Of a DNA stretch of 64,000 nucleotides, positions 20,746-32,694 are shown one piece after another. Within the stretch, counting starts at the first letter, position 1. Every line of letters begins with the position of its first letter. The position numbers were made by a program, and so were the translations under genes. This DNA is from Lagopus muta (lineage: Eukaryota > Chordata > Aves > Galliformes > Phasianidae): NCBI RefSeq assembly GCF_023343835.1, contig NW_026040168.1, positions 759,396 to 823,395 on the forward strand, given 5' to 3'. Under the pieces are notes generated by a model. That model worked only from the letters and a program-made list of their open reading frames with translations. It ran no database searches and was not told where the DNA came from.

Positions 20746-21420
20746 TTACATCAGAAGCTATGGCAAGCGGCACAGAAGACAATGTGGGCAGCTACTAAAG
20801 CATGGGGACTGCCTATACAACTATCCGATATTGTCCAAGCATACCAAAATTGCAACACATACACCAAAACGAGACCGAGATCATTGCCCAAAACAACAGC
20901 CCATCTTGCTAGGGGACACAATCCTCTCCAGCAATAGCAGGCCAATTACATCGGGCCCCTTCCTTACTCTGAGAAGACAAGATATGCCCTGACCTGTGTT
21001 GACACTGCAAGTGGGCCACAGCAGGCCTATCCCGTACTGAAAGCAAACCAGGCATATACCATCAAGGCACTCACTAAACTGATGCCTGCCTACAGGACAC
21101 TTCAAGTCATTGAGAGCGACCAAGAGACTCATTTTACTGGTACAATAATACAGCGTGGGGCAAAAGAAAATAACATCGAATGGCAGTTCCTAACCTGAAT
21201 GAAAGACCCCAAAGCAACAGACCCAGCACCCAAAGAATGCCGCAAACAATACAGACCACCCCACTAAGGATCCAAATCTTGGGCACTAATCATCAGTTAA
21301 GACACCAGATTGGTAACAAAAATAATTTTCTGCTCCCTGCCCCTGAGAATTTGGGTCAGGCTGTCTATAAAACAAAACGGCCTTAGAAGGTGCAGGCAGG
21401 ACCCTTGAGATATAACCTAC
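20746..21420 (+). pseudogene. pol: Family H pol: integrase
   Basis: Integrase on the plus strand: a zinc-finger region (LHQKLWQAAQ ... NCNTYTKTRP, the last Cys degraded), core start ANYIGPLPYSEKTRYALTCVD with its Asp, then VIESDQETHFTG with the second Asp, then NNIEWQFL. After that, stops appear and the Glu region is lost. The tail near 21290 (LRHQIGNKNNF) matches the outer end of the opposite copy at 23311-23500. It is degraded by several stops. Confidence 0.75.
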
Positions 21421-21476
21421 TTACACCTTAAAAAAAAAAAAAAAAAAAACAAAAAAAAACAAACACAATCAACAGA
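21421..21476. repeat. A-rich low-complexity tract
   Basis: About 40 nearly pure A bases with scattered C, next to an LTR H. It could be the leader of that LTR's provirus or an expanded simple repeat. Confidence 0.7.
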
Positions 21477-21759
21477 TGTTAAGGGAGTTAGACAAAGGGA
21501 ACAATGAAAACAAAAGAAAATAAATAGAAAGCTTACCCTCATGCTGGGCTCACCGACAAAACACCAGAAAAGTCAATCTCCAGAAAAGATCATTCCCCCG
21601 GTAGCCAGCTCTTAAATAGGTCTAGAAGGGGTGGAGCCAGGCTCCCCCCCTTCTTGCAGCACAGGTAAATTGCCTTCACCTGTGCTCCTCTGGCTGACTC
21701 ATGGCTCGCCTCAGGTGATCAATCAGAGGTTCAGGCCGTGACTCAGCAGTTCCCATACA
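21477..21759 (-). repeat. LTR H, minus orientation
   Basis: A 283 bp LTR in reverse orientation, TGTATGGGAACTGCTGAGTC to CCCTTAACA, with a TATTTAAGAGC promoter-like box near 21613. It interrupts family H pol (plus strand), whose last part resumes at 21760. No clear target duplication could be read. Confidence 0.8.
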
Positions 21760-22415
21760 GAGGAGATTGTTAGAGGTGGGAGGTTCAGTAGTCCCTCCAG
21801 TAATAAGTATATGGCCTACTGAGATTGTGGTCAACACTCCGATTTTCATTGCTAAAGGGACCCCCATCATGTCCCTGTGGCAGATCAGGATACCTCCTTT
21901 CGTGCCTGGTATATTTATGCAGCTGCAGACATCCGTCCAGAAGGTGTGCTACAGGCAGCCAGGATATGTCCCAGTACAAGCGGAAGTGTTGACCCAAGAC
22001 AGAAATACGGCCTGTATCTTGCCCTGGAGAGCAGACCTTCCCCTCCTGGTACCTGTGAAACATCTGTATTACTCCCCGTGAGTCTGTGAGCCTTCGGAAT
22101 CCCCGGAAGGAATGAAATGCCATCAAGCGTTCCAGTGTTGATGTCAGATCACATACAACACCCAGTGATGGTCTACATGGGACTGATGGAACATAGAACA
22201 GACCTGTACCTCACAGCCGCATGTCTCCAGTCACATCATCGAGCACTGGCCCATAAAACAACATGGACATTCGCTGATCATCACTCGTCTTGAATTGTAC
22301 CAACATGCATCACGATGAAAACTGTATAAGCATCACAATATAGCAGATCTCTGTATTAGGGAAGGCTTACCCTTTAGTCAACCTGATCATTGGTTCACGC
22401 CATGAAGGGGTGGAG
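21760..22415 (+). pseudogene. pol: Family H pol C-terminus and 3' region
   Basis: The plus strand reads GGSVVPPVISIWPTEIVVNT, PVQAEVLTQDRNTACILPW and LLVPVKHLYYSP. The last part resembles the SH3-like C-terminal domain of an integrase, but the function of this block is not firmly recognised. Downstream to 22415 is non-coding, ending in a polypurine-like GAAGGGGTGGAG before LTR H. It is homologous (about 80% by eye) to the reverse complement of 22720-23380. Confidence 0.6.
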
Positions 22416-22533
22416 TGTATGGGAACTGCTGAGTCAAGGCCTGAACCTCTGATTGATCACCTGAGGCGAGCCATGAGTCAGCCAGAGGAGCACAGGTGAA
22501 GGCAATTCACCTGTGCTGACAGAAGGGGTGGAT
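22416..22533 (+). repeat. LTR H fragment, 3' LTR start of the plus-strand copy
   Basis: The first 118 bp of an LTR H (TGTATGGGAACTGC...), preceded by a polypurine tract. It is cut at about 22533 and joined to another LTR H in the opposite orientation. Confidence 0.8.
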
Positions 22534-22719
22534 TTCCAGAAAGAAATCCTTTCTTAGTGGCAGTCAGCTCTTAATTGGGGTCTAGGGGAGGTGGAGCCAG
22601 GCTCCACTCTTTCTGTCAGCACAGGTGATTTGCTTTCACCTGTGCTCCCGTGGCTGACTCATTGCTTGCCTCAGGTGATCAATCAGAGGTTCAGGCTGTG
22701 ATTCAATAGTTCCCATACA
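22534..22719 (-). repeat. LTR H fragment, 3' LTR start of the minus-strand copy
   Basis: About 186 bp of LTR H in reverse orientation. Its start complement TCCCATACA is at the right end (22711-22719), followed by the complement of a polypurine tract (CTCTTTCCCTTCACAG). It faces the LTR H fragment on its left, so U3 sequences form an imperfect palindrome. Confidence 0.8.
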
Positions 22720-23442
22720 CTCTTTCCCTTCACAGTATGAACCAATGATTGTGTTAACTAGAGGGTGAGTCCTCCCTGATACAGAAATCTGACACCTCAC
22801 GATGCTTATACAATTTTCCTGTTGCAATGTCTGTTGACACTATTTTAAGACAAGTGATGATTGGTGAAAGTTTGTGGTCTTTCACAGGCCAGTGCTCGAT
22901 GGTGTTACTGGAGGTACAAAGTTGTGAGGTACAGTCCCATCCTATGCTCCATCAGTTCCATGTAGAACATCACTGAGTGTCACACATGATCTGATAGCAG
23001 CACTGGAATGCTTAGATGGCATTTTGCTCCTTCCAGTGATCCTAGAGGCTCAAAGACTCACAGAGTAATGCAGATGTTTCAGAGGTACCAGGAAAGGAAG
23101 GTCTACCCTCCAGGGCAAGATACAGGCCATATTTCTATCCTGGGTCAACACTCCTGCTTGAACTGGGGCATACCCTAGCCACCTGTACCATACCTTCTGG
23201 CCTGATATCTGCGGCTGCATAACTATATCAGGCCCCAAAGGAGGAGTCTTGATCTGCCATAGGGATGTGATGGAGGTCCCTTTAGCAATAAAGATTGGAG
23301 TGTTGACCACAATTTCAGTAGGCCACATACCTATCATCGGAGGGACTACCGAGCCTCCCACCTCCAAAAATCTCCCCAGATTGGTAATTTTCATTACCAA
23401 GCTGGGGTCCTACCTGATTATCAGTGCCTGTAATTTGGATCC
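22720..23442 (-). pseudogene. pol: Family H pol C-terminus and 3' region, opposite copy
   Basis: Minus-strand counterpart of 21760-22415. The frame 23050-23400 reads GGSVVPPMIGMWPTEIVVNT and VLTQDRNMACILPW, LVPLKHLHYSV. A further upstream piece (QLGNENYQSGEIF) matches the integrase tail at about 21290. It ends at an LTR H on the plus strand (23443). This copy is a separate, diverged provirus end rather than an exact inverted duplicate. Confidence 0.6.
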
Positions 23443-23745
23443 TGTGTGGGAACTGCTGAGTCATAGCCTGAACCTCTGATTGATTACCTGAGGCAAGCAA
23501 TGAGTCAGCCAGAGGAGCACAGGTGAAGGCAGTTCACCTGTGCTGCCAGAAGGGGTGGAGCTTGGCTCCACCTCTCCTAGACCCTTTTAAGAGCTGGCTA
23601 CGAGTGGGGAAGGATGTTTTCTAGAGATCTGTTCTGCTTGAGTTTTGTAAGTGAGCCTGGGATATGGTTAAGCTTTTTATCTATTTTCTTTTGGTTGTTA
23701 TAATCTGCTTTGCCTAACTCTTTTGTTTATTTTGTAATTTTAGCA
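23443..23745 (+). repeat. LTR H, plus orientation
   Basis: A 303 bp LTR with TGTGTGGGAACTGC start and TTTTAGCA end, the same length as the solo copy at 48890-49192. It is followed by sequence like that after the LTR at 49963 (TTTTAGTATTGATTG), so it may be a 5' LTR with a short piece of leader. Confidence 0.7.
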
Positions 23746-25179
23746 TTTTAGTATTGATTGTTTATGCATCCTGTCATGTATTTGCCAGATCAGTTTGTCT
23801 TTTCTTGTGCCGTTGTGGGTGCAGATGTGTGTTTTAAAGCTGTTACTTTTTGCTCCTTCCCCCAGTGATCTTTTCAAGGGAGGAATGTATGTGAACTAAC
23901 ACATCAACCAGACTGCTTCTGATAGCGCTTACAAACAACATTCTTTCACAGACTAGTACTATCCCTATTCTTTAACCACAGACAAAATGTTCCCTTGTAT
24001 TGTGAGTTCTGAGGTACGTCCCTTTAGCACAACATTTTTTTTTTTTTTTTAATGCAAAAACTATATTTTATCTCCCATGCTGCAGACCCAGTGGCTAGGG
24101 CAGGATGGGGGGGCTCCAGGATTACTTCAGTGACCCACACACAGCCTTTGCCCCGAGAGGACCCAGGGATGGAATGTGCTGAGAATCTGCTGGGGCCTCA
24201 CTGAGCAGCAGTGACACTGTAGCAACAACTGCACTGAAATGGTCTCTCCTTCTGTGTGTCTGAAGGAAAAAGCTATTGGAGAAGGGCTGTCTACCCAGGT
24301 CTCCTTATAAATGGTACTTTACATTTTCTTAACTTTGTTATTTTAGAGTTTAACGTTTAGGGTGACCGACTGTTTTCTTCTGTAACAACCAGTTTCCTGG
24401 TTAATCGGGAAAAAAATCAGGTGTTGAAAGTCATGCCTGCCTAGTTACAGGGGGTAGCTCCAGGACGAGCCTCAGGTACGTGCAGGACAGAGTCTGCAGC
24501 CCTTCCTGAACATTATTGTAGAACATAAATCCATTTACTTTTAGTATAATGTCCATTTGTTACATTCAAATCCTGCAAACTTCCTGGACTCAGCGATTGC
24601 TGCCATTGGTAATGGGGCAATGTGCTGAGGTTTTTGTTGAGGCTGCAAATGATTCCAGGTGGTGCCTGGTGCAGTGCCACTGGTGGGGGCCACGTGTAGC
24701 CCTGGTGCTGCACACTGCTCCCTGAGGCACTCCCACATGGTGTAGTGGTGCCCTGCATATTGTCTGTAAAATTTCTTATCATAAACTTGGTATGGGCGCT
24801 ACTAATCTGCTACACTTATCCTAAAGCCACGATCCGATGAAGTGATTCACATGTGAAACTTCATGTTCCAGGGCTCACACTGCACACTTGTAAATAGAGA
24901 AAATTTCATGGATGCCTATGGAATTAACATCTGCCTGCTTTGCAGCAAACAGCTGCTTGTCAAAGGAGGGAGCAGCCAAAAATACAGTGGAGACTGCACT
25001 ATTCCATGTCTGCATTTTGTTGTGCTATACACCTGTAGCACTGGAGCACTGCTGGCTCGAGCAGGCCATGGTCCTGTGTTGCGTTGGCCCTACACTTGGC
25101 TCCAGGGTTGTGTAGAGTAGGAGGACTGCAGCAGCATGCACTACCTGCTCCTTTGTGTGCTGAAAGGCATAACGGGGAG
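23746..25179. other. No gene seen: ERV leader trace then unique sequence
   Basis: 23746 to about 23900 may be family H leader. After that, no repeat family or coding frame is recognised. A poly-T run is at 24033-24050. Open frames such as 24513-24782 (minus) and 24863-25120 (plus) have no family resemblance. The stretch leads up to the CpG island and may be an upstream region of a host gene. Confidence 0.4.
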
Positions 25180-25960
25180 TGGGCCTCAGGCGCCCAAACC
25201 CGGGGAGGGTAGGGGAAGGCCCCTGGCTACTGCTCCTTGCCCTAGGGTGCCTTCCAGCAGGGCCGCAGCCGTGCAGGGCCCCGAGGCGTGGAGCCCGGCG
25301 TTGCCCGTGGACACGGTGGGAACGGGGCCTGCCCTGACCTTAGTGCGAGGGCTCGGTGCGGTACTCCTGGCTGGGGTGGGCTCCGTGGCTGCTGCGCTGT
25401 GGCGTGTGTTGGCAGCGGAGGGCCGCAACCCATCTGGCGCCTCCCCCCCGCCCTGCTCTCGGTCGACCGTGGAGCACTGGGGCTGTGCAGTCCTACCCGC
25501 CCCCGGCTCGCTTCCAGAGCTGCTCCGCCGGGAATCGCATGGAGCGTTTCCCCCCTCTGTACGGGCCGCGGCTCCCCCTGCTTCCTGTAGAGCTGCTGCC
25601 ATTATGCTCTGCTGTCTCCTGGCCAGGCCTCGCGGCGGGCGGGTGGCTGGGGCGGTGCAGACCATAGCCATGCCCGGCCGGGCCCGGGCCGCAGCAGGTG
25701 TGTGTGCATGGGGGTGGAGGTTGCATGCGGTGGGGGTCGCCTTCTCCCAGCCTCGCAGAGTGCGGCCTGCTCTGCACAGCGGGGCCTCGGCTCTGGGGTG
25801 TCGCGGCGGCGGCGGCATCTGTTTGTCGCTTCTCCCCCTTCCTCCTTTACCGTCTCCACGGGGCCCCTCCCCTGCCTGAGGCTCTATAGGGCCGCCGAGG
25901 GGCGAACGGGCCAGGCGGGGGATGGGCTAGGGGAGGGGTTTCTGTGCTGTTCACGTGTGG
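25180..25960. promoter_or_regulatory. CpG island, probable host promoter
   Basis: About 780 bp of GC-rich sequence dense in CpG, in sharp contrast to AT-rich flanks. It includes GGCGGCGGCGGC (25804-25816), several GGGGCGG/CCGCCC-type GC boxes and no TATA box at a fixed place. This is the pattern of a vertebrate housekeeping-type promoter. The long frame on the plus strand here (25136-25879) is a by-product of GC richness. Direction is unknown, but splice-like signals downstream (26980, 27872) favour the plus strand. A possible first-exon donor CAG|GTGTGT is at 25696/25697. Confidence 0.65.
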
Positions 25961-26936
25961 GGTTGTCTATGTGGAGCAGCCGGGGCTAAGGCGGCACAAG
26001 AATTTGGCAGCGTTCCCCCAGAGTGGGGTGCAGATGAGGGTTGTGGGGTAGGTGCCAGCTCTCGGTGCTCTCCACGGAGAAGGGACTGCGGGTCGTGCTG
26101 ACTTCTGCTCACAGTTACAGGTGCAGTCGCAGAGGGGCTCGGTGGTGCCACCAAGTTAGCAGATCCCGGGAGGAGAGGGAGAGAGCCTCGTAAATAGCCT
26201 TCCTACAAGACAGCAGTGAGATGGGGATTGTCACATAGTGAAGGTAGTTATGGGTTGTGGAGTGCAAGGCTGAGTAGCCATAGCTGAGCAGAGCGAGCAG
26301 TGCTGTGTGGGGCAGCCATTGGCCCCGCTGGAGGACAGGCAGGGATGTGGGTAGCAGCACTGCTCTGGGCATGGCAGGAGCACCATGGGAGCCGTAGCCT
26401 TGGCCCTAAGGGCTGCATGCAGCACTGGGACAGGACCAGCAGCCATTTTGGTGGGGTGGGCCCTGGCCTCCTGTGGCTGTGGGGCCATTAGGCGTGGGGT
26501 GCTGCATGCTGCTCAGTGCCTCAAGGAAGGCCGAATAGCAAAAAGGAAAAATAAAACAACAAAGCATCTCAGCAGTCAACTCAAAGTTGTTAGGAGGGGG
26601 CCAAGGCATAGCTTTGCAGGCATCTCTTGCTGTGGAAATGGATTTTGTGAGGGGAGGGTGGTGCATGCATGGGTAATCTCTGTAGTTAATGCAGTGCAGA
26701 GAAGGAAAAATGCCACTGAGTGGCCCCAGATGTGGGAGCAGAGGGGAGGGCAGGCAGGAGTTGACCCTGCATGGCTGCCCCACAGCCATGGGCACGAGGG
26801 CAGAGGTGATGCTGCTCCCCATAGACCAGGGGAGCAGAGCAGCAGCCCTGGGTAGCAGCTGTTTCCCTGTGCTGTGGCCAAGCTTGCCTGGTGCTGTAAG
26901 AGAGATTCTGTGCGGATTTTTATTGCTGTCTCTTAG
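25961..26936. other. No gene seen: GC-intermediate sequence downstream of the CpG island
   Basis: No repeat family or convincing exon. Overlapping open frames on both strands (26385-26855 plus, 26406-26822 minus) reflect base composition. Probably intron or 5' flanking sequence of the host gene. Confidence 0.4.
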
Positions 26937-26979
26937 CTACAGCCAGGCATGCAAACAGCTTTCAGCCAGGTTGTGAGAG
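26937..26979 (+). other. Possible short untranslated exon
   Basis: A pyrimidine-rich TTGCTGTCTCTTAG precedes 26937, and an optimal donor GAG|GTAAGT begins at 26980. The intervening 43 bases have no conserved frame that can be judged. Based on splice signals only. Confidence 0.2.
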
Positions 26980-27760
26980 GTAAGTGGGGGAGGAGAAGAG
27001 GGGAGTGGGGGGGCACAGAGCGAGGGGCGGTGGGATGGGGTTGGGGCTCAGTCGGCCCCGCAGAGGCAAGCAGAGCTCCATGCTTCCTGAAGATACATTG
27101 GCAGCTCTGCGAGGGTTGCCATAGTTTTTATGTAGGGTGACCAGAACCGGCTGGAACTGGTTTGAGGCAGATCAGCTCTTGAACACAATGCAGTCAGTGA
27201 GCTGCTACAGTAGGATAGCTTCCACCCTCCATGGCAGCCAAAAGCAGAGGAGCTTGCAGAAAGATACCATCCCTAAACAGTATGTGAATGCACACTTAGA
27301 CATACAGCACTGGTATGTGGCTATGTAGTCCTAAAGGGTTCTGTATATAAATGTACATATTTGCAGTAGCTGAGATGACTTGGGCTTTTTGTGCCTTTTT
27401 ATGCTTACAGAATGGGCAACAGCTGAGATTTATGACCCTTATTAAAATATTTTTGCTTTGCAAGGGTGGGACGCTGGTCGTGCAGTCTATTTTAAAATGA
27501 AACTAAATAAAATAGATTGAATGATTTGTAATTGTAGCTGTGCTTGCAACTGAAGAATGCTGCTTTGCATGCCGTTTTTTTTTTTTTTTTACAGGGCACT
27601 GTCTTGTGGTTTTCTTCTTTAGGAGATGTTGGGGTGGGGTCTGCACCTTTCTGAAAGGCCAAAAGGAAGCCGTGTTGTTGTGGAATTGTGCATAAATTGT
27701 GCATTCACTGCAAAGATGCTGCAAGGCATACTTGTTTTTCCTTTTTTTTCCTCCTTGTAG

Positions 27761-27871
27761 GCCTATTGATTGGGACTGCCTTTAACCCTTTCATATTTGC
27801 AGAGTTAATCCATCTGCGGCAGTAACTGAGTGTTGGCAAAAAGAATATTTCAGAGGTCAAGGTTCACAAAG
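27761..27871 (+). other. Candidate untranslated exon of a host gene
   Basis: A strong acceptor (long T/C tract then CTCCTTGTAG) ends at 27760 and a good donor (AAAG|GTAAGA) begins at 27872, defining a 111 bp exon. All three frames have stops, so it would be 5' untranslated. It lies about 2 kb downstream of the CpG island in unique, repeat-free DNA, consistent with a non-coding exon between promoter and first coding exon. The gene cannot be named. Confidence 0.4.
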
Positions 27872-30091
27872 GTAAGATGGGTGTGTGAGTGTGACTGTGA
27901 CAATAGTGGGAAGGTACATGTGTGAAAAGTAAATCTGGTTCCTGATGACACACTTGGCACAGTAGTGAAAGAGACAACGGTGTATTATTGAAGAAATATT
28001 AACTTCCAGGTTTAATAGGATTAAAGGTATTGTTTGTAAAGATGTACTGATACCTATGCTAAATATGGTATTTTCATTTCAGTATCTTACATCCAGATGT
28101 ATGCTTTTTTACAGTCTAGTGATAAAGGATAGGCCTCTGAGTGGCTATCATAAATTGCAAACCATGTGGTAGTTTGTTTCTGAATTCAGGACTTCAGTGT
28201 TAAACCTGTACTTATATCCTACATAGAAAAACATACAGAATAGGGATGGTGTTTCTTAAACTGCTGTAACCCAGGGAGAATTGTGCAGCAGCCAAGTAGA
28301 GATGCATTTCAGAGGTCTGATGGAGCTCCAGTGAATTATTAGTTGCATGAATTATAACTTTGTGCAGTAATGGACTAAGACTAGGAAACCAGATGAGCAG
28401 TGCTTCAGCTCCTGAGGGATGGCCACTTTTAACTCAAAGCAGTGAGTAATGGATAGGATTTTTTTTTTTTCTCATATGAAAAATAAATGTGTACTTAGAT
28501 GTGATCTGGCATTTGAATCTTACAGAGAAAGCTGGAGGATTCAGAGGGAGGGAGAAGAAAGCAGTAACAAATATAGTAAAGGGAAGAACAAAGGCTGTTA
28601 GAGCTTGCACATTGGATCACTGAACATTTTGCCTTGGGGATTCTTTTGCCAGAACTGTTACTTCCTATAACAGGAAATCAGCAACTCTAGAATCTTATCC
28701 AGTGTGATTTTTTTAAAAAAATCTGACCAGTCTTGGCTATGTTAGCTGCTTTGATAATCTGCAATCAAGATAAATATGGAGGCAAAATGGTGAATACATT
28801 CTGTTCTAGTATGAAATGAGGGTCCTTCCCTCTGTGTCTTGAAAGCCCTGAAAGATTGTGGGATTTGAGTAAGTTTTATGGTGGCTGATGATGGGCAGAG
28901 TTCCTGCATCAGAGCATGGCAAATACAAGAGAACCTTTTTATTTTGGACTGCAGCAGATTACATAAGGTACTTAGATATTAATTGTAGGACAGTGAAAAT
29001 AGCATGCCAATGTTTTGCTTGAAATTGTTTCTGTGGGTTTTAATGCAGCTGCAATGTATTTTTTTTCTCAGAGTTGATAGGGCAGTAGGTAGCTTGTGTA
29101 GTGAAGCAAAATGCCTAACATCACTATGCTGATTTGTTTCCATCTTTTTTGTAATTTGGATGCAGACATTCTATATTTTACTGTAGATATCTGTAGCAAA
29201 AATATACTTTACAAATGTGAATTCATCTTGCTTGATATAAATTATACCTATTGCTGCTGTTAATGCATGATCTTTTTCCAAGGGCTGGATAAAATGAATG
29301 TAACATGAGAGCACTTTTTGGATTTTTTTTCTCTCAACCAGAATAGTAAGGTGCTTTAAAGTTTAAAATACTTGAATGGTCACAAAAATCAATGCATCTT
29401 TTTTATTTGGGTTTTTGAACAAGATCTGTACTATGAATTTTTATTTTTCACAAAGGAAGTTTAAAATTTGCAGGGATTTTTTTTTTTAGGTTGTAAGATA
29501 AGAAACCTGAATAGATGCTGGGTTCTGCAGTATTCTTAGTGAGTTGGTGGGTTTTTTTTTTTTGTTTTGTTTTTTTCTTAGACTATGAGTATTTGTAAAT
29601 GTTCTTCATCAGGTACTTTTGCACATAGGCCATCTTCCCTGCAGAAAATGCTGCTTAACATTTGAGAGTTAGTCCTCTGTCTCTGCAGTCATGAGCTCAA
29701 CTTCCACTGAGGCTTGTCTTGGATATTTGATCTTTAGAACAGGGGCAATGATTTATCAAGTCCCAAGTCTCTTAAATTAATCAACTATTTTTATTCTTCT
29801 TGGAAATTTGAATGTGGGATAAAATACAAACATGCACTCAGATTGCTGGGTTTGTATGTTTAAAATAAAAATGCATGGACCCTAATGGACCTGTCCATTG
29901 CTAGTGTTACCCAGGCAGGCCCTGCCTGACCTGGAGCTCTCACTGAGGTTGTCTGGAGCAGCTTCATGCTGTTATCCACTTAAAATAAAATAAAATAAAA
30001 TAAAGAAAATAGGCAGGAAGCAAGTATCATTTAGCATGTGGCTCAAAATTGCATTAAATGACATGATTTAGCTATGGGACCCAATAGGTCA
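27872..30091. other. No gene seen: unique, intron-like sequence
   Basis: AT-rich with many short T or A runs, no recognised repeat family and no meaningful open frame. A TAAAA pentanucleotide run is at 29979-30005. Compatible with a long first intron. Confidence 0.5.
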
Positions 30092-30153
30092 AGTTGATGG
30101 CTGGGCTTGATGATCTTGAAGATTTTTCCAGCCTAGATAATTCTGTGGTTCTA
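30092..30153 (+). repeat. CR1 3' end fragment
   Basis: About 60 bp matching the CR1 tail (GGGCTTGATGATCTTGAAG ... ATTCTGTGGTTCT). Too short to assign to a subfamily. Confidence 0.7.
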
Positions 30154-30267
30154 AATTGGAAATCTTAAAATCCACATTATTATTGTACATCTAAATTACT
30201 CACGTTACTGTACTGGCTAATTTTATGTTCAGGTGTACATCTCTCTGTCATCTTTGAAAGGTCTTGG
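30154..30267. other. Short unique spacer between two CR1 pieces
   Basis: Nothing recognised. Confidence 0.4.
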
Positions 30268-31688
30268 TGAATGGGAGAGGTGCCTGAAGACTGGAGGATA
30301 GCCAATGTTACTCCAGTCTTCAAGAAAGGCAAGAAGGAGGATCCGGGAAACTACAGGCCAGTCAGCTTCACCTCTGTCCCTGGAAAGGTGATGGAACAAC
30401 TTGTTCTGGATGCCATCTCCAGGCAATTGGAAGAGAAGAAGGTTATCAGGAGTAGTCAGCGTGGATTCACCAAGGGGAAATCATGCTTGACCAACCTAGT
30501 AGCATTCTATGATGTCATCGCTGGCTGGATAGATGGGGGGAGAATGGTGAATGTTGTGTACCTTGACTTCAGCAAGGCGTTTGACACCATCTCCCACAAC
30601 GTCCTTGTTATGAAACTTAGAAAGCATGGGATAAATGACTGGACGGTGAGGTGGGTTGAGAACTGGCTGACTGACAGAGTCAGAGGGTTATCATCAGCAG
30701 CGCAGTCTGGTTGGAGGGCTGTAACTAGCGGTGTTCCCCAGAGGTCGGTGCTAGTCTTGTTCAACATCTTCATCAATGACTAGTATGGAGGGATATAGTC
30801 CACCCTCAGAAAGCTTCCTGATGATTCAAAGATGGGAGGAGTGGCTGACACCAGAAGGCTGTGCTACCATTCAACAAGACCTGGAGGGACTGAGGAGTTG
30901 GGCAGGGAGGAGCCTGATGAGGTTGAACAAGAGCAAGTGTAGAGTCCTGCACCTGGGGAGGAATAACTGCATGCATTAGTACAGGTTGGAGGATGACCTG
31001 CTGGAGAGGAGCTCTGTGGAGAAGTACCTGGGTGTTTTGGTGGACAACAGGTTGGCCATGAGCCAGCAGTGTGCCCTGGAGGTCAAGAAGGCCAACAGCA
31101 TCCTGGAGTGAATTAAAAGGAATGTGGTCAGCAGATTGAGGGAGGTGATCCTCCCCCTCTACTCTGCCCTGGTCAGGCCTCACCTGGAGTACTGTGTCCA
31201 GTTCTGGGCTCCCCAGTACAAAAAAGAAAGGGATCTCCTAGAGGGAGTCCAGCAGAGGGCCACAAAGATGATTAAGTGCCTGGAGCATCTCCCTTGTGAG
31301 GAAAGGTTGAGTAAACAGGGTGTGTTCAGCCTGGGGAGAACAAGACTGAGAGGGGATCTGATAAATGCTTATAAATATCTGAAGTGAGGTGGAAGGCAAA
31401 TGGTTGAGGCTAGGCTCTTCTCAGTAGTGCATAGTGAGCTGTTGCCAAACACTTGAACATAGAAAGTTTCATACAAACATGCAGAAGAACTTTACAGTAA
31501 GGATGATGGAGCACTGGAACAGGTTGCCCAGAGAGGTTGTGGAGTCATCTTCTATGGAGATATTCAAGACCTGTCTGGGCACCTACCTGTGTGACCTATT
31601 GTAGGGAACCTGCTTTAGCAGGGGGGTTGGACTCAATCTCTTGAGGTCCCTTCCAACCCCTGTGATTCCATCATTCTGTGGTACTGTG
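30268..31688 (+). mobile_element. CR1 LINE, 5'-truncated, plus strand
   Basis: CR1 ORF2 from the RT fingers (VPEDWRIANVTPVFKKGKK) through NYRPVSFTSVPGKVMEQLVL and [14 protein letters not shown] to FNIFIND, where a stop breaks it at 30781. The DD box is still recognisable in another frame (LPDDSKMGG instead of FADDTKLGG). The C-terminal domain resumes at 31124-31387 ([17 protein letters not shown]). The 3' end with the CTTCCAACCCCTGTGATTCC tail is at 31640-31688. It has multiple stops and frameshifts and is dead. Confidence 0.92.
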
Positions 31689-32694
31689 AAAATCAAGCCA
31701 TTTTAAAATAGCACGCAAAAAGAATGGTGTGGGAACTAAGCTACTTTTCATTAGTTCATCTTACTTTTGAGAGAAATTCAGGAAACTACAAGGCCCGAAA
31801 CTTTGGATATTTTGAATTAACGGTTGGGAAAGGTTTATATTCTAGTTTTTTTTTCTTCCTTAAGACATCCAAGTTTGTTTAAAGCATCTTTATTGTTGAG
31901 CTTGCATGAAAATATATCCAAGTCAAATGTGAACTGGTACTGCCTGTTGTGGAAGCATTTTTTTATGCTTTTCAAATTTCAGAATTTCCTTTTAAAAAAA
32001 ATTGAATGAGCTTCTCCTGTTACGTGGTATACATTTACAGATTATGTCTGAGGTTTGTAACAAATACAAGAAGCCTGAACTAGCTCCATTGCTGCTAAAC
32101 AAGACTTCTATAGCCAGCTCTGGGCTCTGCTTGAAAAAATGTGCCTGCAGTTGTTCATGGAGATTTAGGGATAAAAACAGAGGGAATGTGGACATTTTTT
32201 TACATCTGTTTTGTTTAGGACCTGACTGCATGTAGCTAATTTTAGTCTCAGAAGACTAATGACAACCATTATATATGTTATATATCTGCTTTTGTCTCTA
32301 TATATTTTTGGCTCTGTGTGGTAAAATCTTTGTTTGTGTAAGTAGGTAGAAATAACTTCTCCTGAAAACTGAAATGAATACTTCATTTAAGAATTATACT
32401 ATAGTGAAGCTGTCTTTTACCAGTGGAGACATGTGCTTGAATGGTTGCATTTAATAAGGACAGAGCAGTTTATTGTGAAGTATGCAGTGTCAGACTTAAA
32501 TCACAACTAATAGCTGGGTGTTGTGTAACCCTGTCCCAGTTCTAAAATGTTCTACCCAATGGTGGTGTGAGCTGGGATTGTGCCTGTATCCACAGTTTAT
32601 GGGCAATGTCTCAATAAGCTTCCATAACTTGTTTTCATTTGATGGAGCACTCTAAGCATTCATTTAGATATTGTAAATGTAAGGCAAGTGAATA
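31689..32694. other. No gene seen: unique intron-like sequence
   Basis: AT-rich, no repeat family recognised. Open frames at 31992-32235 on both strands look like chance. Confidence 0.45.

Noticed and set aside
21760..23442. A pair of conserved cellular genes facing each other
   Set aside because: Both frames are diverged copies of the same retroviral pol end, each followed by a polypurine tract and LTR H.
25136..25879. A 247-codon plus-strand frame, with long overlapping frames on the other strand
   Set aside because: It lies within the CpG island; GC-rich DNA is poor in stop codons. The product is low-complexity Ala/Pro/Gly/Arg with no domain, and frames overlap on both strands.
26385..26855. 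156-codon plus-strand and 138-codon minus-strand frames
   Set aside because: They overlap each other and have no motif; composition effect next to the CpG island.
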